A stretch of DNA of 38,871 bases from contig CAMHIM010000007.1 in NCBI GenBank assembly GCA_946185225.1, positions 1-38,871 on the forward strand. Reading direction: 5' to 3'. The stretch is from an uncultured Prevotellaceae bacterium (GTDB taxonomy: Bacteria > Bacteroidota > Bacteroidia > Bacteroidales > Bacteroidaceae). Position numbers and translations under genes: made by a program. Within the stretch, counting starts at the first letter, position 1. Each line of letters opens with the position of its first letter. The notes under the pieces are model-generated. The model had not been told where the DNA came from. It searched no databases and worked only from the letters and a program-made list of their open reading frames with translations. Positions 1 through 8,771 of the stretch are shown one piece after another.

Positions 1-23
1 AGACGAAGCACAATGCTTCTCGT

Positions 24-155
24 TTATTTACCGGCGATGTAGGTCTGGATGCGCGTACCGGACAGGTCACCCTACACTTTCTCGTACTTGTACTTGCTGC
101 ACGAACTCATCCCGAGTCCGACCAATACTGCCATCAACAACAACTTAGTTCTCAT
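24..155 (-). pseudogene. Probable remnant of a lipoprotein gene (N-terminus resembling Bacteroidota M16-family peptidases)
   Basis: Manual minus-strand translation: MRTKLLLMAVLVGLGMSSCSKYKYEKV*GDLSGTRIQTYIAGK*. Signal peptide with lipobox (GMSSC), in-frame TAG at 74..72, TAA at 26..24. Resemblance to M16 peptidase N-termini (CxKYxYExVxGDPxxTRIYTL...PRIQTYIAV) is from memory. Confidence 0.5.
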
Positions 156-2010
156 AGTCTACCTCATGGTCTAACTTCGACAGGAAGTCCTCATAGACGT
201 CTTGCTCCACATCGCCCATGGCGTACTCTTTGTCTGCATCCTTGCGGATTTCTGCTATCCATGCACGGCGGGCCCGCACATAGTCTTCGCGCACCCGTTC
301 GCATGCCCGCTCATCCAACACATCCAGGTGGTAGTAATCCATGATGAGCTGGTAAGACCACGCCCAGCGGTAGTCACGGTAATGGGCGTTAATGGTTTCG
401 AAACGGTCGAGCACCTGCTGGATGGTTTCCAAACGTCCTTCCTTGATGTCGTCTATCAGGCGCTGCTCCTCGCTCTCCGGCAGCAACAGACCAGACAAGT
501 CGGTCCAGCGCCCCACTCCCACGTCGTTCATGGGGACACCGAGGATGCCGTCCTTCTGGGCACGCTTCAGCACGGCCCCCATATAGATGCGAAGGGCGAT
601 GTCGTAATACTTCATACCCTTGCGCAGGGAGGAAGCGTTGATGACATACTCATGGAAGTTATAGGTAGTGACGTTGTCTCCTGAAGCCTGACGCAGGGAC
701 TCCAAGATTTTCATGCCTTCCTGTATCTCGCCGACGGTAAAGGGCGACAGCCAGTCGAAGTTGATGATGCTCTTCTTGGACTGCTTCGAACGTTTGTCAC
801 GCTTAGGCCACTTCTTGATGTCACGATAGAGGCCTACGGTGGTAATGTTTCTTCCCGGCACCAGATAACAGTCGTCACCGTATGCCATCAGATAGGAGAA
901 CGGCAGGTTGCGGGTGTCGGGATGGTGCATCAGTTTGCCGAAGCACACGCTGAAGGCACCGATAGTGGCCGGCATCAGGATGTAGCTTCCCGAGGCGGTC
1001 TTTGTGCCGCGTTCCAGGGTGCCGTAATGCATAGGTCCCATCTTATAGGCGTGGTTCGAGAAGTTCGTGTTGGAACCAGCGTTATAGAAGGAGAACTCAC
1101 CGCCGATGAGCAGTGAACTCTTATGATGGCTGGCTGAGAAGGGGCCGCAAAAGGCAGCACAGGCCTCACCGTTAGCCATAAAGGAGTTGGCGAAGAACAG
1201 CGATGCCTCTGCTGTAAAGCCATTGGTAATCTGACAGGCTTCACCGACGAAGCAGTCCTGCATCTTCACACTGTTATTGATGGAGCATCCGTCACAGATG
1301 ATGCTATTCTCACAGATGACACCTGTACCGATATATACAGAAGCATCTTTGGACGACATGATGGTACACTCCGAAAGGCGCGCCGCGCCATTTATCTCAC
1401 AGTCGCCCTTGATGACAGTATTTGTAATTTCCTTCGTGTTCGTAATTTTCACGTTGTTGCCAATGACGCCCCGCTCCGGCATGGAAACGCGCACCTCATC
1501 GTCAATGAGCTGGTGAAGGATGCGGCGCAGTTCTTTGTCGCGGTAGTGTTTCACCATGAATGCCGCGAGCTGCGAGTTCAGTTCACGGAAGAGAGTCACG
1601 TTGCCATCGCCCATCTCGTTCAGCACGGAGATGGTGGAACCGGCACCATAGTTGGCCCCCTCGGTAGTCTCGATGGTCGAGATATTGGAGATGTAGCAAT
1701 CGTCGCCGATGGTGTAGTTGTTGATGAAGTTGCCAACCTTCTCTATCAGGCAATTGTTACCTATACTGACGTTACGCAGCGTAGCATCGTTGATGCCGGA
1801 GTGCTTCTGGAAGCCCTTGCTCACCTCCACTTGTTTGTCGAAGGAGCCCAGAGTGATGTCTCCGTATAACACTACCCTGTGAAAGTTGTAGGGGCGAAAG
1901 GTCGGGGCAACCTTCACGCGCGTCCAATCCTCGGCCCAGCAGCCATTCTGCTCAAGGACGTCAATCTCGTCCTGTGTAAGTGTTCGGTAATCGTTCATAT
2001 CATTCGTCAC
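145..2010 (-). CDS. DUF4954 family protein (left-handed beta-helix / sugar-nucleotidyltransferase-like repeats)
   Basis: 621 aa ORF with hexapeptide-like repeats (IGNNCLIEKVGNFINNYTIGDDCYISN; IGNNVKITNTKEITNTVIKGDCEING); starts next to the hflX stop. Confidence 0.75.
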   Translation of the reverse strand: MTNDMNDYRTLTQDEIDVLEQNGCWAEDWTRVKVAPTFRPYNFHRVVLYGDITLGSFDKQVEVSKGFQKHSGINDATLRNVSIGNNCLIEKVGNFINNYTIGDDCYISNISTIETTEGANYGAGSTISVLNEMGDGNVTLFRELNSQLAAFMVKHYRDKELRRILHQLIDDEVRVSMPERGVIGNNVKITNTKEITNTVIKGDCEINGAARLSECTIMSSKDASVYIGTGVICENSIICDGCSINNSVKMQDCFVGEACQITNGFTAEASLFFANSFMANGEACAAFCGPFSASHHKSSLLIGGEFSFYNAGSNTNFSNHAYKMGPMHYGTLERGTKTASGSYILMPATIGAFSVCFGKLMHHPDTRNLPFSYLMAYGDDCYLVPGRNITTVGLYRDIKKWPKRDKRSKQSKKSIINFDWLSPFTVGEIQEGMKILESLRQASGDNVTTYNFHEYVINASSLRKGMKYYDIALRIYMGAVLKRAQKDGILGVPMNDVGVGRWTDLSGLLLPESEEQRLIDDIKEGRLETIQQVLDRFETINAHYRDYRWAWSYQLIMDYYHLDVLDERACERVREDYVRARRAWIAEIRKDADKEYAMGDVEQDVYEDFLSKLDHEVDYEN

Positions 2011-2011
2011 T

Positions 2012-3310
2012 TTAGTCTTCTATCGTATACAGGAAATCATTATAAGGGTATTTCTGCACGTGGAGTTCCCGGACTCGCATATAAAGCACCTTTCGCAGTT
2101 CGTCGATATTCTCACGCTCACGGGCGGAGATAAACAGGCAGTCACCCTGCAGCTTTCCCATCCACGTCTTCTTCAGTTCGTCCAGCGAGATGTTCTCACG
2201 GCGGGGAGGCGTAAGGTCGTCCTCGTCCTGGGGAGTCCACTGGTAGGCATCTATCTTGTTGAAAACTATCAGCTGCGGCGTCTCGGCACACCCCAGTTCG
2301 GCAAGGGTCTGCTCCACAACGCGTATCTGGTCCTCAAAGTCGGGATGGGAGATGTCCACCACATGAACCAGCAGGTCGGCCTCACGGACTTCGTCAAGGG
2401 TGGACTTGAACGACTCCACCAGGTCGGAGGGCAGTTTGCGGATAAAGCCTACGGTGTCGGCAAGCAGGAAGGGGAGATTGTCGATGGTCATCTTACGCAC
2501 CGTCGTGTCAAGTGTGGCGAAGAGTTTGTTCTCGGCAAACACCTCACTCTTAGCCAGCAGGTTCATCATCGTCGACTTGCCTACATTAGTATAGCCCACT
2601 AAAGCCACACGGATGAGTCTGCCACGGTTCTTACGCTGCGTCGTCTTCTGTTTGTCTATTTCAGCCAGACGTTGCTTGAGCAGGGTAATGCGCTGCAAAA
2701 TGATACGACGGTCCATCTCCAGCTGCGTCTCACCGGGACCGCGCAAGCCCACCGTACCCTTGCCGCCACCACCGCCGGAACCGCCACCTTGACGTTCCAG
2801 GTGGGTCCACAGGCGCTGTAGACGGGGCAGCATATATCGGTGCTGCGCCAGTTCCACCTGAGCCTTGGCCTCAGCGGTCTGTGCACGCATGGCAAAAATA
2901 TCAAGGATGAGCGATGTGCGGTCCAGTATCTTCACTTTCAGTTCCTGCTCTATATTACGTATTTGCTTGGCAGTCAGCTCATCGTCAAAGATAACCATAC
3001 CGACAGGCTGGGGGCACGTATTGTCATCGGAAGACCACTGGTTGTTGTCCATCCAGTCGTCATAAGCATCCTGGCAATCCTTGATGTATTGTTTTATCTC
3101 GTCCAGTTTTCCCTTGCCCACATAGGTCACCTGGCTGGGGCCTTGCACCTTCTGGGTGAAACGCTTCATCGTCACCGCTCCGGCAGTATCGGCAAGAAAC
3201 TCCAACTCGTCCAGATATTCCTTTGTCTTGGCCTCGTCCTGCTGCTGGGTCACCAGTCCGACCAGTACAGCAGTCTCTGCCTTGGCTTCGGAAATCACAA
3301 ATTCTTTCAT
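2012..3310 (-). CDS. hflX: GTPase HflX
   Basis: ORF 2012..3457; likely start at MKEFVISEAKAETAVLVGL (3310). G-motifs VALVGYTNVGKST, LLADTVGFIRKLP, VFNKID; HflX N-domain GPGETQLEMDRR. Confidence 0.93.
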   Translation of the reverse strand: MKEFVISEAKAETAVLVGLVTQQQDEAKTKEYLDELEFLADTAGAVTMKRFTQKVQGPSQVTYVGKGKLDEIKQYIKDCQDAYDDWMDNNQWSSDDNTCPQPVGMVIFDDELTAKQIRNIEQELKVKILDRTSLILDIFAMRAQTAEAKAQVELAQHRYMLPRLQRLWTHLERQGGGSGGGGGKGTVGLRGPGETQLEMDRRIILQRITLLKQRLAEIDKQKTTQRKNRGRLIRVALVGYTNVGKSTMMNLLAKSEVFAENKLFATLDTTVRKMTIDNLPFLLADTVGFIRKLPSDLVESFKSTLDEVREADLLVHVVDISHPDFEDQIRVVEQTLAELGCAETPQLIVFNKIDAYQWTPQDEDDLTPPRRENISLDELKKTWMGKLQGDCLFISARERENIDELRKVLYMRVRELHVQKYPYNDFLYTIED

Positions 3311-3334
3311 GTAATGTATTTCTCTTGTTGGGCA

Positions 3335-3342
3335 CAAAAGTA
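3335..3342 (-). promoter_or_regulatory. Putative Bacteroidota -7 box (TACTTTTG) upstream of hflX
   Basis: Minus-strand TAnnTTTG match 25 nt upstream of the hflX ATG; -33 element weak. Confidence 0.35.
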
Positions 3343-3385
3343 AACATTTCCACCGAAATACACAAGAAAAACAAAAAATATGTCG

Positions 3386-3393
3386 TATCTTTG
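3386..3393 (+). promoter_or_regulatory. Putative Bacteroidota -7 box (TATCTTTG) upstream of the PL11 gene
   Basis: TATCTTTG 21 nt before the ATG at 3414; no clear TTTG -33 box. Confidence 0.4.
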
Positions 3394-3413
3394 CCGAATC
3401 AACTACGAAACAA

Positions 3414-5318
3414 ATGAAAAGACTACTGACTACACTACTTCTGGGGCTGATGCTCATGACATCATGGGGTCAGGCCCACTACGACTACGACAAACTTTGT
3501 ACCGAGAACCTGAACCGCGGCGTCGTGGCCTTCCGCACGGGCGACGGCAGCGTGGCTGTCAGCTGGCGTATCCTGCGCAGCGACAGAAGAGGCGAGCCCT
3601 TCGACCTCTATCGCAACGGTGAGAAACTGAACAAGGAGCCGCTGACCACCGGAGGTTCGTTCTACATAGACAGGGAACCACTGGCAGACGACGCCACCTA
3701 CGAGGTACGGGGAGGCTCCGTGAGCGGTCTTTACACGCTGCACGCCGACGCTCCCGTGGGCTATCTCCCGATAAGGCTGCAACGCCCCCAAGGAGGCAAG
3801 GTGCCTGTCATGCAGCAGCCAATGTCAAGACAGCAAGGCAGGTTCCGCTGGCGCGACACGGGCGAGTTCGTCTACTCGGCCAACGATGCCACTGTCGGCG
3901 ACGTCGATGGTGACGGGCAGTACGAGATTATCCTGAAATGGGAACCATCGAACGCACACGATAATGCGCACGACGGTTATACCGGCCCCACCCTCTTCGA
4001 CTGCTACCGGCTGGACGGGACACTGCTCTGGCGCATCAACTTGGGGCGCAACATCCGCAGCGGTGCCCACTACGTTCCGTTCATCGTCTATGACCTGGAT
4101 GGTGACGGACGGGCAGAGTTCCTGGTCAAGACGGCTGACGGTACACGGGACGGGAAAGGAGCCGTCATCGGTGACTCGCTGGCTGACTGGCGCAGTCCGC
4201 AGGGGCGCATCCTGGAAGGGCCGGAGTACATCAGCGTCTTCAACGGACTGACGGGCGAGGTCATGGATACCAAGCCATACATCCCCGCACGAGGCGAACT
4301 GGCTGCCTGGGGCGACAGCAAGGGAAACCGCTCGGAACGCTATCTGGCTGCCGTAGGATATTTTGGCAGCAAGAAGGCATCTGCCGTCTTCTGCCGCGGT
4401 TATTACACCCGCAGCGTCCTGGCGGCATGGGACTGGGACGGCAAGAAGCTGAAGGAGCACTGGACCTTCGACACCAACCAGTCCGAGTGGCGTACCTATG
4501 CAGGACAAGGCAACCACAACCTGCGCGTGGCCGACGTTGACGGCGACGGCTTTGACGAGATTACCTACGGCTCGATGGCTGTCGACCATGACGGGCGGGG
4601 GCTCTATAACACAGGCTTCGGCCATGGTGACGCCATCCACCTGATAGCCGAGCCGAAGACGGACGCGCTGTACATCTGGGACTGCCATGAGAACAAGCGC
4701 GACGGCTCCGACCTGCGTGACGCCAGGACGGGCAAGGTAGTGTTCCAGATAAAAAGCCGTACTGACGTGGGACGTGCCATGGCTGCCGACATCGACCCCA
4801 CCAACCCGGGTGTGGAGATGTGGTCGACGGACAGCCACGGCATCCGTAACATGAAAGGAGAGGTGGTACAGACGGCCAAAGACCCCAACGACCCACAACA
4901 CGACAACACCCTGATAATGGGCGGGCGCTACCTGCCCGTCAACTTCGGCATCTGGTGGGATGGCGACCTGCTTCGCGAACTGTTGGACCACGAACGCGTC
5001 TCGAAGTACAACTGGGAGAAGGGAAGCATCGAAGACCTTGTGCGCTTCGAGGGCATCGTGTTTAACAACGGGACAAAGTCGAACCCCTGTCTGGCAGCCG
5101 ACATCCTGGGCGACTGGCGCGAAGAGGTGATTGCCCGCGACCGCGAATCCACGGAGCTACGCATCTTCGTCAGCCCCTACCCCACCGACCATCGTCTGAA
5201 CTGCCTCATGCAGGACATTCCCTACCGGCTCAGCGTGGCCACGCAGAACGTTGGCTACAACCAGCCTTCAGAGCCAGGCTTCTACATCGGACCTGACAAG
5301 ACAGACTATCTGAAGTAA
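3414..5318 (+). CDS. Rhamnogalacturonan lyase, polysaccharide lyase family 11
   Basis: 634 aa, signal peptide; PL11 hallmarks (LNRGVVAFRTGDGSVAVSWRIL, VGDVDGDGQYEIILKWEPSNAHDNAHDGYTGPTLFDCYRLDGTLLWRINLGRNIRSGAHY). Confidence 0.93.
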   Translation: MKRLLTTLLLGLMLMTSWGQAHYDYDKLCTENLNRGVVAFRTGDGSVAVSWRILRSDRRGEPFDLYRNGEKLNKEPLTTGGSFYIDREPLADDATYEVRGGSVSGLYTLHADAPVGYLPIRLQRPQGGKVPVMQQPMSRQQGRFRWRDTGEFVYSANDATVGDVDGDGQYEIILKWEPSNAHDNAHDGYTGPTLFDCYRLDGTLLWRINLGRNIRSGAHYVPFIVYDLDGDGRAEFLVKTADGTRDGKGAVIGDSLADWRSPQGRILEGPEYISVFNGLTGEVMDTKPYIPARGELAAWGDSKGNRSERYLAAVGYFGSKKASAVFCRGYYTRSVLAAWDWDGKKLKEHWTFDTNQSEWRTYAGQGNHNLRVADVDGDGFDEITYGSMAVDHDGRGLYNTGFGHGDAIHLIAEPKTDALYIWDCHENKRDGSDLRDARTGKVVFQIKSRTDVGRAMAADIDPTNPGVEMWSTDSHGIRNMKGEVVQTAKDPNDPQHDNTLIMGGRYLPVNFGIWWDGDLLRELLDHERVSKYNWEKGSIEDLVRFEGIVFNNGTKSNPCLAADILGDWREEVIARDRESTELRIFVSPYPTDHRLNCLMQDIPYRLSVATQNVGYNQPSEPGFYIGPDKTDYLK

Positions 5319-5342
5319 CTATCAACTATTCACCAGAAAGAT

Positions 5343-7292
5343 ATGAGAAAGGAACTATTCATGCTCTTCCTTATGCCGCTGACTTTAGGGGCCAAGGACA
5401 TTCATACTGCCTCGCCCGACGGGCGGCTGACAGTACACGTACAAGACGAGGGGGCACAGGCCCGCTATGCCGTCACCTATGACGGCGAGTATGTCATCAG
5501 CCCTTCGCTGCTGGGCTTCAAGGCAGACTTCGGCGACTTCACCCGGGGACTGCACATCACGGAGACCAAGACGGGCAGTGCAGACCAGCACTACCAGATG
5601 CGTCAGGCGAAGCAGTCGCACATACATTACACGGCGAATACGCTGACCGTCAGCTTCGAGAACGAGCGACGACAGCAGATGGCCGTGGAGTTCTCCGTAG
5701 GCAACAACGACATTGCCTTCCGCTACCTCATCCCACAGCAGGAGAAGGACCGTCCCAAATGTGCCGTTATCACGCAGGAAGAGACATCGTTCCTGCTGCC
5801 CGACGGGACAACCACCTTCCTCTGTCCACAGATTGGCCCCATGACCGGCTGGGAGCGCACCAAGCCGAGCTACGAGGAGGAGTATGCTGCTGACGCCCCC
5901 ATGACGAGTCCTTCACGCTTCGGCCAGGGATACACCTTCCCCTGCCTGTTCAAGACCACGGGAAACGAAACGACGCACTGGGTGCTTATCAGCGAGACGG
6001 GTGTCTCCAGTCTCTACTGTGCCTCCCACCTGAGCGACTACCAGCCTGACAAGGGTTACACCATCGCCTTCCCCCAACAGGGCGAGAACAACGGAGTAGG
6101 CTCCACCTGTGCCTCCATCGCCGTTCCCGGGGCGACGCCCTGGCGCACCATCACGATAGGCAATACGCTGAAGCCCATTGTCGAGACCACCGTAGCCTAC
6201 GACGTCGTCAGACCACTCTATGAGCCTTCTTGCGACTATCAGGGAGGGCGCTACACCTGGAGCTGGCTCATCTGGCAGGACAACAGCATCAACTACGATG
6301 ACCAGGTGCGCTTCATCGACCTGGCTGCCGAAATGGGCTACGAACTGTGTCTCGTGGACAACTGGTGGGACCAGAATATCGGACGTGCCCGCATGGCCGG
6401 GCTGTCGGACTATGCCCGGAAGAAGGGTGTCTCCCTCCTGCTATGGTACAACAGCAACGGCCACTGGAACGACGCTCCTCAGACGCCCCGCGACTGCATG
6501 TCGACCGCTGCAGCCCGTGACCGGGAGATGGCCTGGCTCAAGAGCATTGGAGTAAAGGGCATCAAGGTGGATTTCTTTGCCGGCGACAAGCAGGAGACCA
6601 TGAAACTTTACGAGGACATCCTCTTCGATGCCAACCGCTACGGACTGCAGGTCATCTTCCACGGTTGCACCCTGCCGCGGGGCTGGGAGCGCATGTACCC
6701 GAATTATGTCGCCTCTGAGGCTGTGCTGGCCTCAGAAAACGTCTACTTCTCTGAGCACCACGCCCGGCAGGAACCCTTTGAGCTGACCATGCACCCCTTC
6801 TGCCGCAATGCAGTAGCGGCCATGGACTGGGGCGGTGTCATCATGAACAAGTTCCTGTCGAAGGACAACCGCAGCCGTCACCGCCGCTATACGACGGACG
6901 TCTTCGAGATGGCTACGGGCATCACGAACCAGAGTGCCGTCAACTGCGTGGCCATGCAGCCCAACAACCTCGAGGAGCTTCCCCAATGGGAGCTGGAGTG
7001 GCTGCGCCGGCTGCCTACCACCTGGGACGAGACGCGTTTCATTGACGGCTATCCCGGACGCTACGTCGTGCTGGCCCGCCGTCACGGCACCGACTGGTAC
7101 GTGGCCGGCCTGAACGCCCTCCAGGAACCGCTGCGCCTGACGCTGGACCTGCCGATGCTGGCAGGAGAGACGGTCCGTCTGTTGACGGATAACAAGAAAG
7201 GACTTTCCCTTCCTGCCACCTTGAAGGTTGACAAGAAGGGAAAGGCGAAGGTGGAACTACAGCCGGCCGGCGGCCTGATTATTCAACGCTGA
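5343..7292 (+). CDS. Glycoside hydrolase family 97 (possibly retaining alpha-galactosidase type)
   Basis: 649 aa; GH97-type architecture (SPDGRLTVHV; WSWLIWQDNSINYDDQVRFIDLAAEMGYELCLVDNWW; GIKVDFFAGDKQETMKLYEDI; VASEAVLASE). KVDFF suggests an Asp nucleophile (retaining subtype); this is inference. Confidence 0.88.
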   Translation: MRKELFMLFLMPLTLGAKDIHTASPDGRLTVHVQDEGAQARYAVTYDGEYVISPSLLGFKADFGDFTRGLHITETKTGSADQHYQMRQAKQSHIHYTANTLTVSFENERRQQMAVEFSVGNNDIAFRYLIPQQEKDRPKCAVITQEETSFLLPDGTTTFLCPQIGPMTGWERTKPSYEEEYAADAPMTSPSRFGQGYTFPCLFKTTGNETTHWVLISETGVSSLYCASHLSDYQPDKGYTIAFPQQGENNGVGSTCASIAVPGATPWRTITIGNTLKPIVETTVAYDVVRPLYEPSCDYQGGRYTWSWLIWQDNSINYDDQVRFIDLAAEMGYELCLVDNWWDQNIGRARMAGLSDYARKKGVSLLLWYNSNGHWNDAPQTPRDCMSTAAARDREMAWLKSIGVKGIKVDFFAGDKQETMKLYEDILFDANRYGLQVIFHGCTLPRGWERMYPNYVASEAVLASENVYFSEHHARQEPFELTMHPFCRNAVAAMDWGGVIMNKFLSKDNRSRHRRYTTDVFEMATGITNQSAVNCVAMQPNNLEELPQWELEWLRRLPTTWDETRFIDGYPGRYVVLARRHGTDWYVAGLNALQEPLRLTLDLPMLAGETVRLLTDNKKGLSLPATLKVDKKGKAKVELQPAGGLIIQR

Positions 7293-8757
7293 CACGTTCC
7301 GAGCGGAACGTGACAACCTTCTCGATGCCTGGCTCCAGCTGGGCATCGAGATTTTTGATGCTGGCCCCTCGGACGTCGTCAAGGACTACCGCCGGGCGGT
7401 ACTCCGGACGGAGATAGGAGAAGCTGACGTCGTTGACGTGAAGCCCTTCCACGTGACGGGCATACAGACCGTAGGCGGGCGTCTGGCCGGCAAACTTCGG
7501 CTCGGGGTAGTTGGTTGCCTGTTCGCGGTACTGCTTGTCCACCAGCTCACGGGCACCGCCACCCTGGAACTGCAGTCGGATGTTGTTGAGCCATACGTTT
7601 CTGACGGGTTCACCGGGCATGCCGGTGACGATGATGCTGCAGAGCGAGTCGCAGTCGTCGGCAACGACATTGCTAATCTGGATGTCACGGGCCGACGAGG
7701 GCTGCGTCACCTCCTTGGGTCCGCGGTTGCGGCAGCCAGTGGTGATGTAGATGGGATAGTGGTGGACGTGGCTCATGGTGATGTTCGACACGACGATGTT
7801 CTCCATCTTTCCCTGGTCAACCTCCTCGAAGGCCAGTCCGCTGGAGTACATGAAGGTGCAGTTGGTCAGGGAGATGTTACGATAGCCGCCATTGGACTCG
7901 GTGCCCAGTTTGAAGCGTCCGCACACCCAGCCCACGGGTTCGGGGACATAGGTGCCGTCGAGCAGCGTGCCGCACTTATAACCGGTGATGTTGCAGTTGG
8001 AGACGGCGATGTGCTCACATGCCACAGGCTTCTTCAAGGCATAGGAAGCCTTGAGCACCAGCGCGTCGTCGGAAGGGGTATTGATGCGGCAGTTGGTGAT
8101 GGTCATGTACTTGCAGCAGTCTATGTCGAAGCCGTCGCGGTTAGTGTCGATGGTGACGTTGTCGATGGTCGACAGGTCGCAGCCGGTCATGATGATGCCG
8201 AAGTGTCCGCCGCGATAGATGGTAATGTCACGCAGTGTCACCTGGCGGCAGAGCTTCAGGGCGATGGCCTTGTCGCCGGTACCGATGCTTCCTCCCTGCA
8301 CCTGTCCTGCTTTCTCGGTGTCCTTTTTGGTAAGTCCCTTTCCGTCAATGAGTCCGTGCCCGGTGATGCTCACGTTCGTCTGTCCTTCGGCCCAGATGAG
8401 CGAGTTATGGAAGTAGGTGTGTCCGCCGTCCTGATACTCCGGGAAGCCGCCGAACGACTCGCTCTCGTCGTAGGCTCCCATGGAGGCAGGTGCAGCGAGG
8501 ATGGTACATCCTGCCGAGAGGTGCAGGTCGATGTTGGACTTCAAGCGGATGCTGCCGCACAGATAGGTGCCGGCGGGGAGGAGCACCTGTCCGCCGCCGC
8601 TGCGGACGGCGTCCTCAATGGCTGCATTGACAGCCGGGGAGTCCAGCGTCTTCCCGTCGCCCTTGGCGCCGTAGTCGCGCACGTTGTAGATGCCCGTTGC
8701 TGCACCGGCGGTACCAGCCACTGCGCACAGCAACATTGCCAGTATTGTTTTCTTCAT
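7279..8757 (-). CDS. Glycoside hydrolase family 28 (polygalacturonase / rhamnogalacturonan hydrolase-like)
   Basis: 492 aa, signal peptide; YNVRDYGAKGDGKTLDSPAVNAAIEDA, NTNRDGFDIDCC, PSDDALVLKAS; beta-helix repeats. Confidence 0.9.
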   Translation of the reverse strand: MKKTILAMLLCAVAGTAGAATGIYNVRDYGAKGDGKTLDSPAVNAAIEDAVRSGGGQVLLPAGTYLCGSIRLKSNIDLHLSAGCTILAAPASMGAYDESESFGGFPEYQDGGHTYFHNSLIWAEGQTNVSITGHGLIDGKGLTKKDTEKAGQVQGGSIGTGDKAIALKLCRQVTLRDITIYRGGHFGIIMTGCDLSTIDNVTIDTNRDGFDIDCCKYMTITNCRINTPSDDALVLKASYALKKPVACEHIAVSNCNITGYKCGTLLDGTYVPEPVGWVCGRFKLGTESNGGYRNISLTNCTFMYSSGLAFEEVDQGKMENIVVSNITMSHVHHYPIYITTGCRNRGPKEVTQPSSARDIQISNVVADDCDSLCSIIVTGMPGEPVRNVWLNNIRLQFQGGGARELVDKQYREQATNYPEPKFAGQTPAYGLYARHVEGLHVNDVSFSYLRPEYRPAVVLDDVRGASIKNLDAQLEPGIEKVVTFRSERVSVE

Positions 8758-8771
8758 AGCTTGTCTTTATA

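Noticed and set aside
1-22. GAAGCA-CAA-TGCTTC hairpin at the left edge as a terminator
   Set aside because: Only a 6-bp stem, no T-run on the minus strand, and the flank is cut off by the window edge.
3825-4991. 388-aa minus-strand ORF antisense to PL11
   Set aside because: Shadow ORF opposite a clear PL11 gene.
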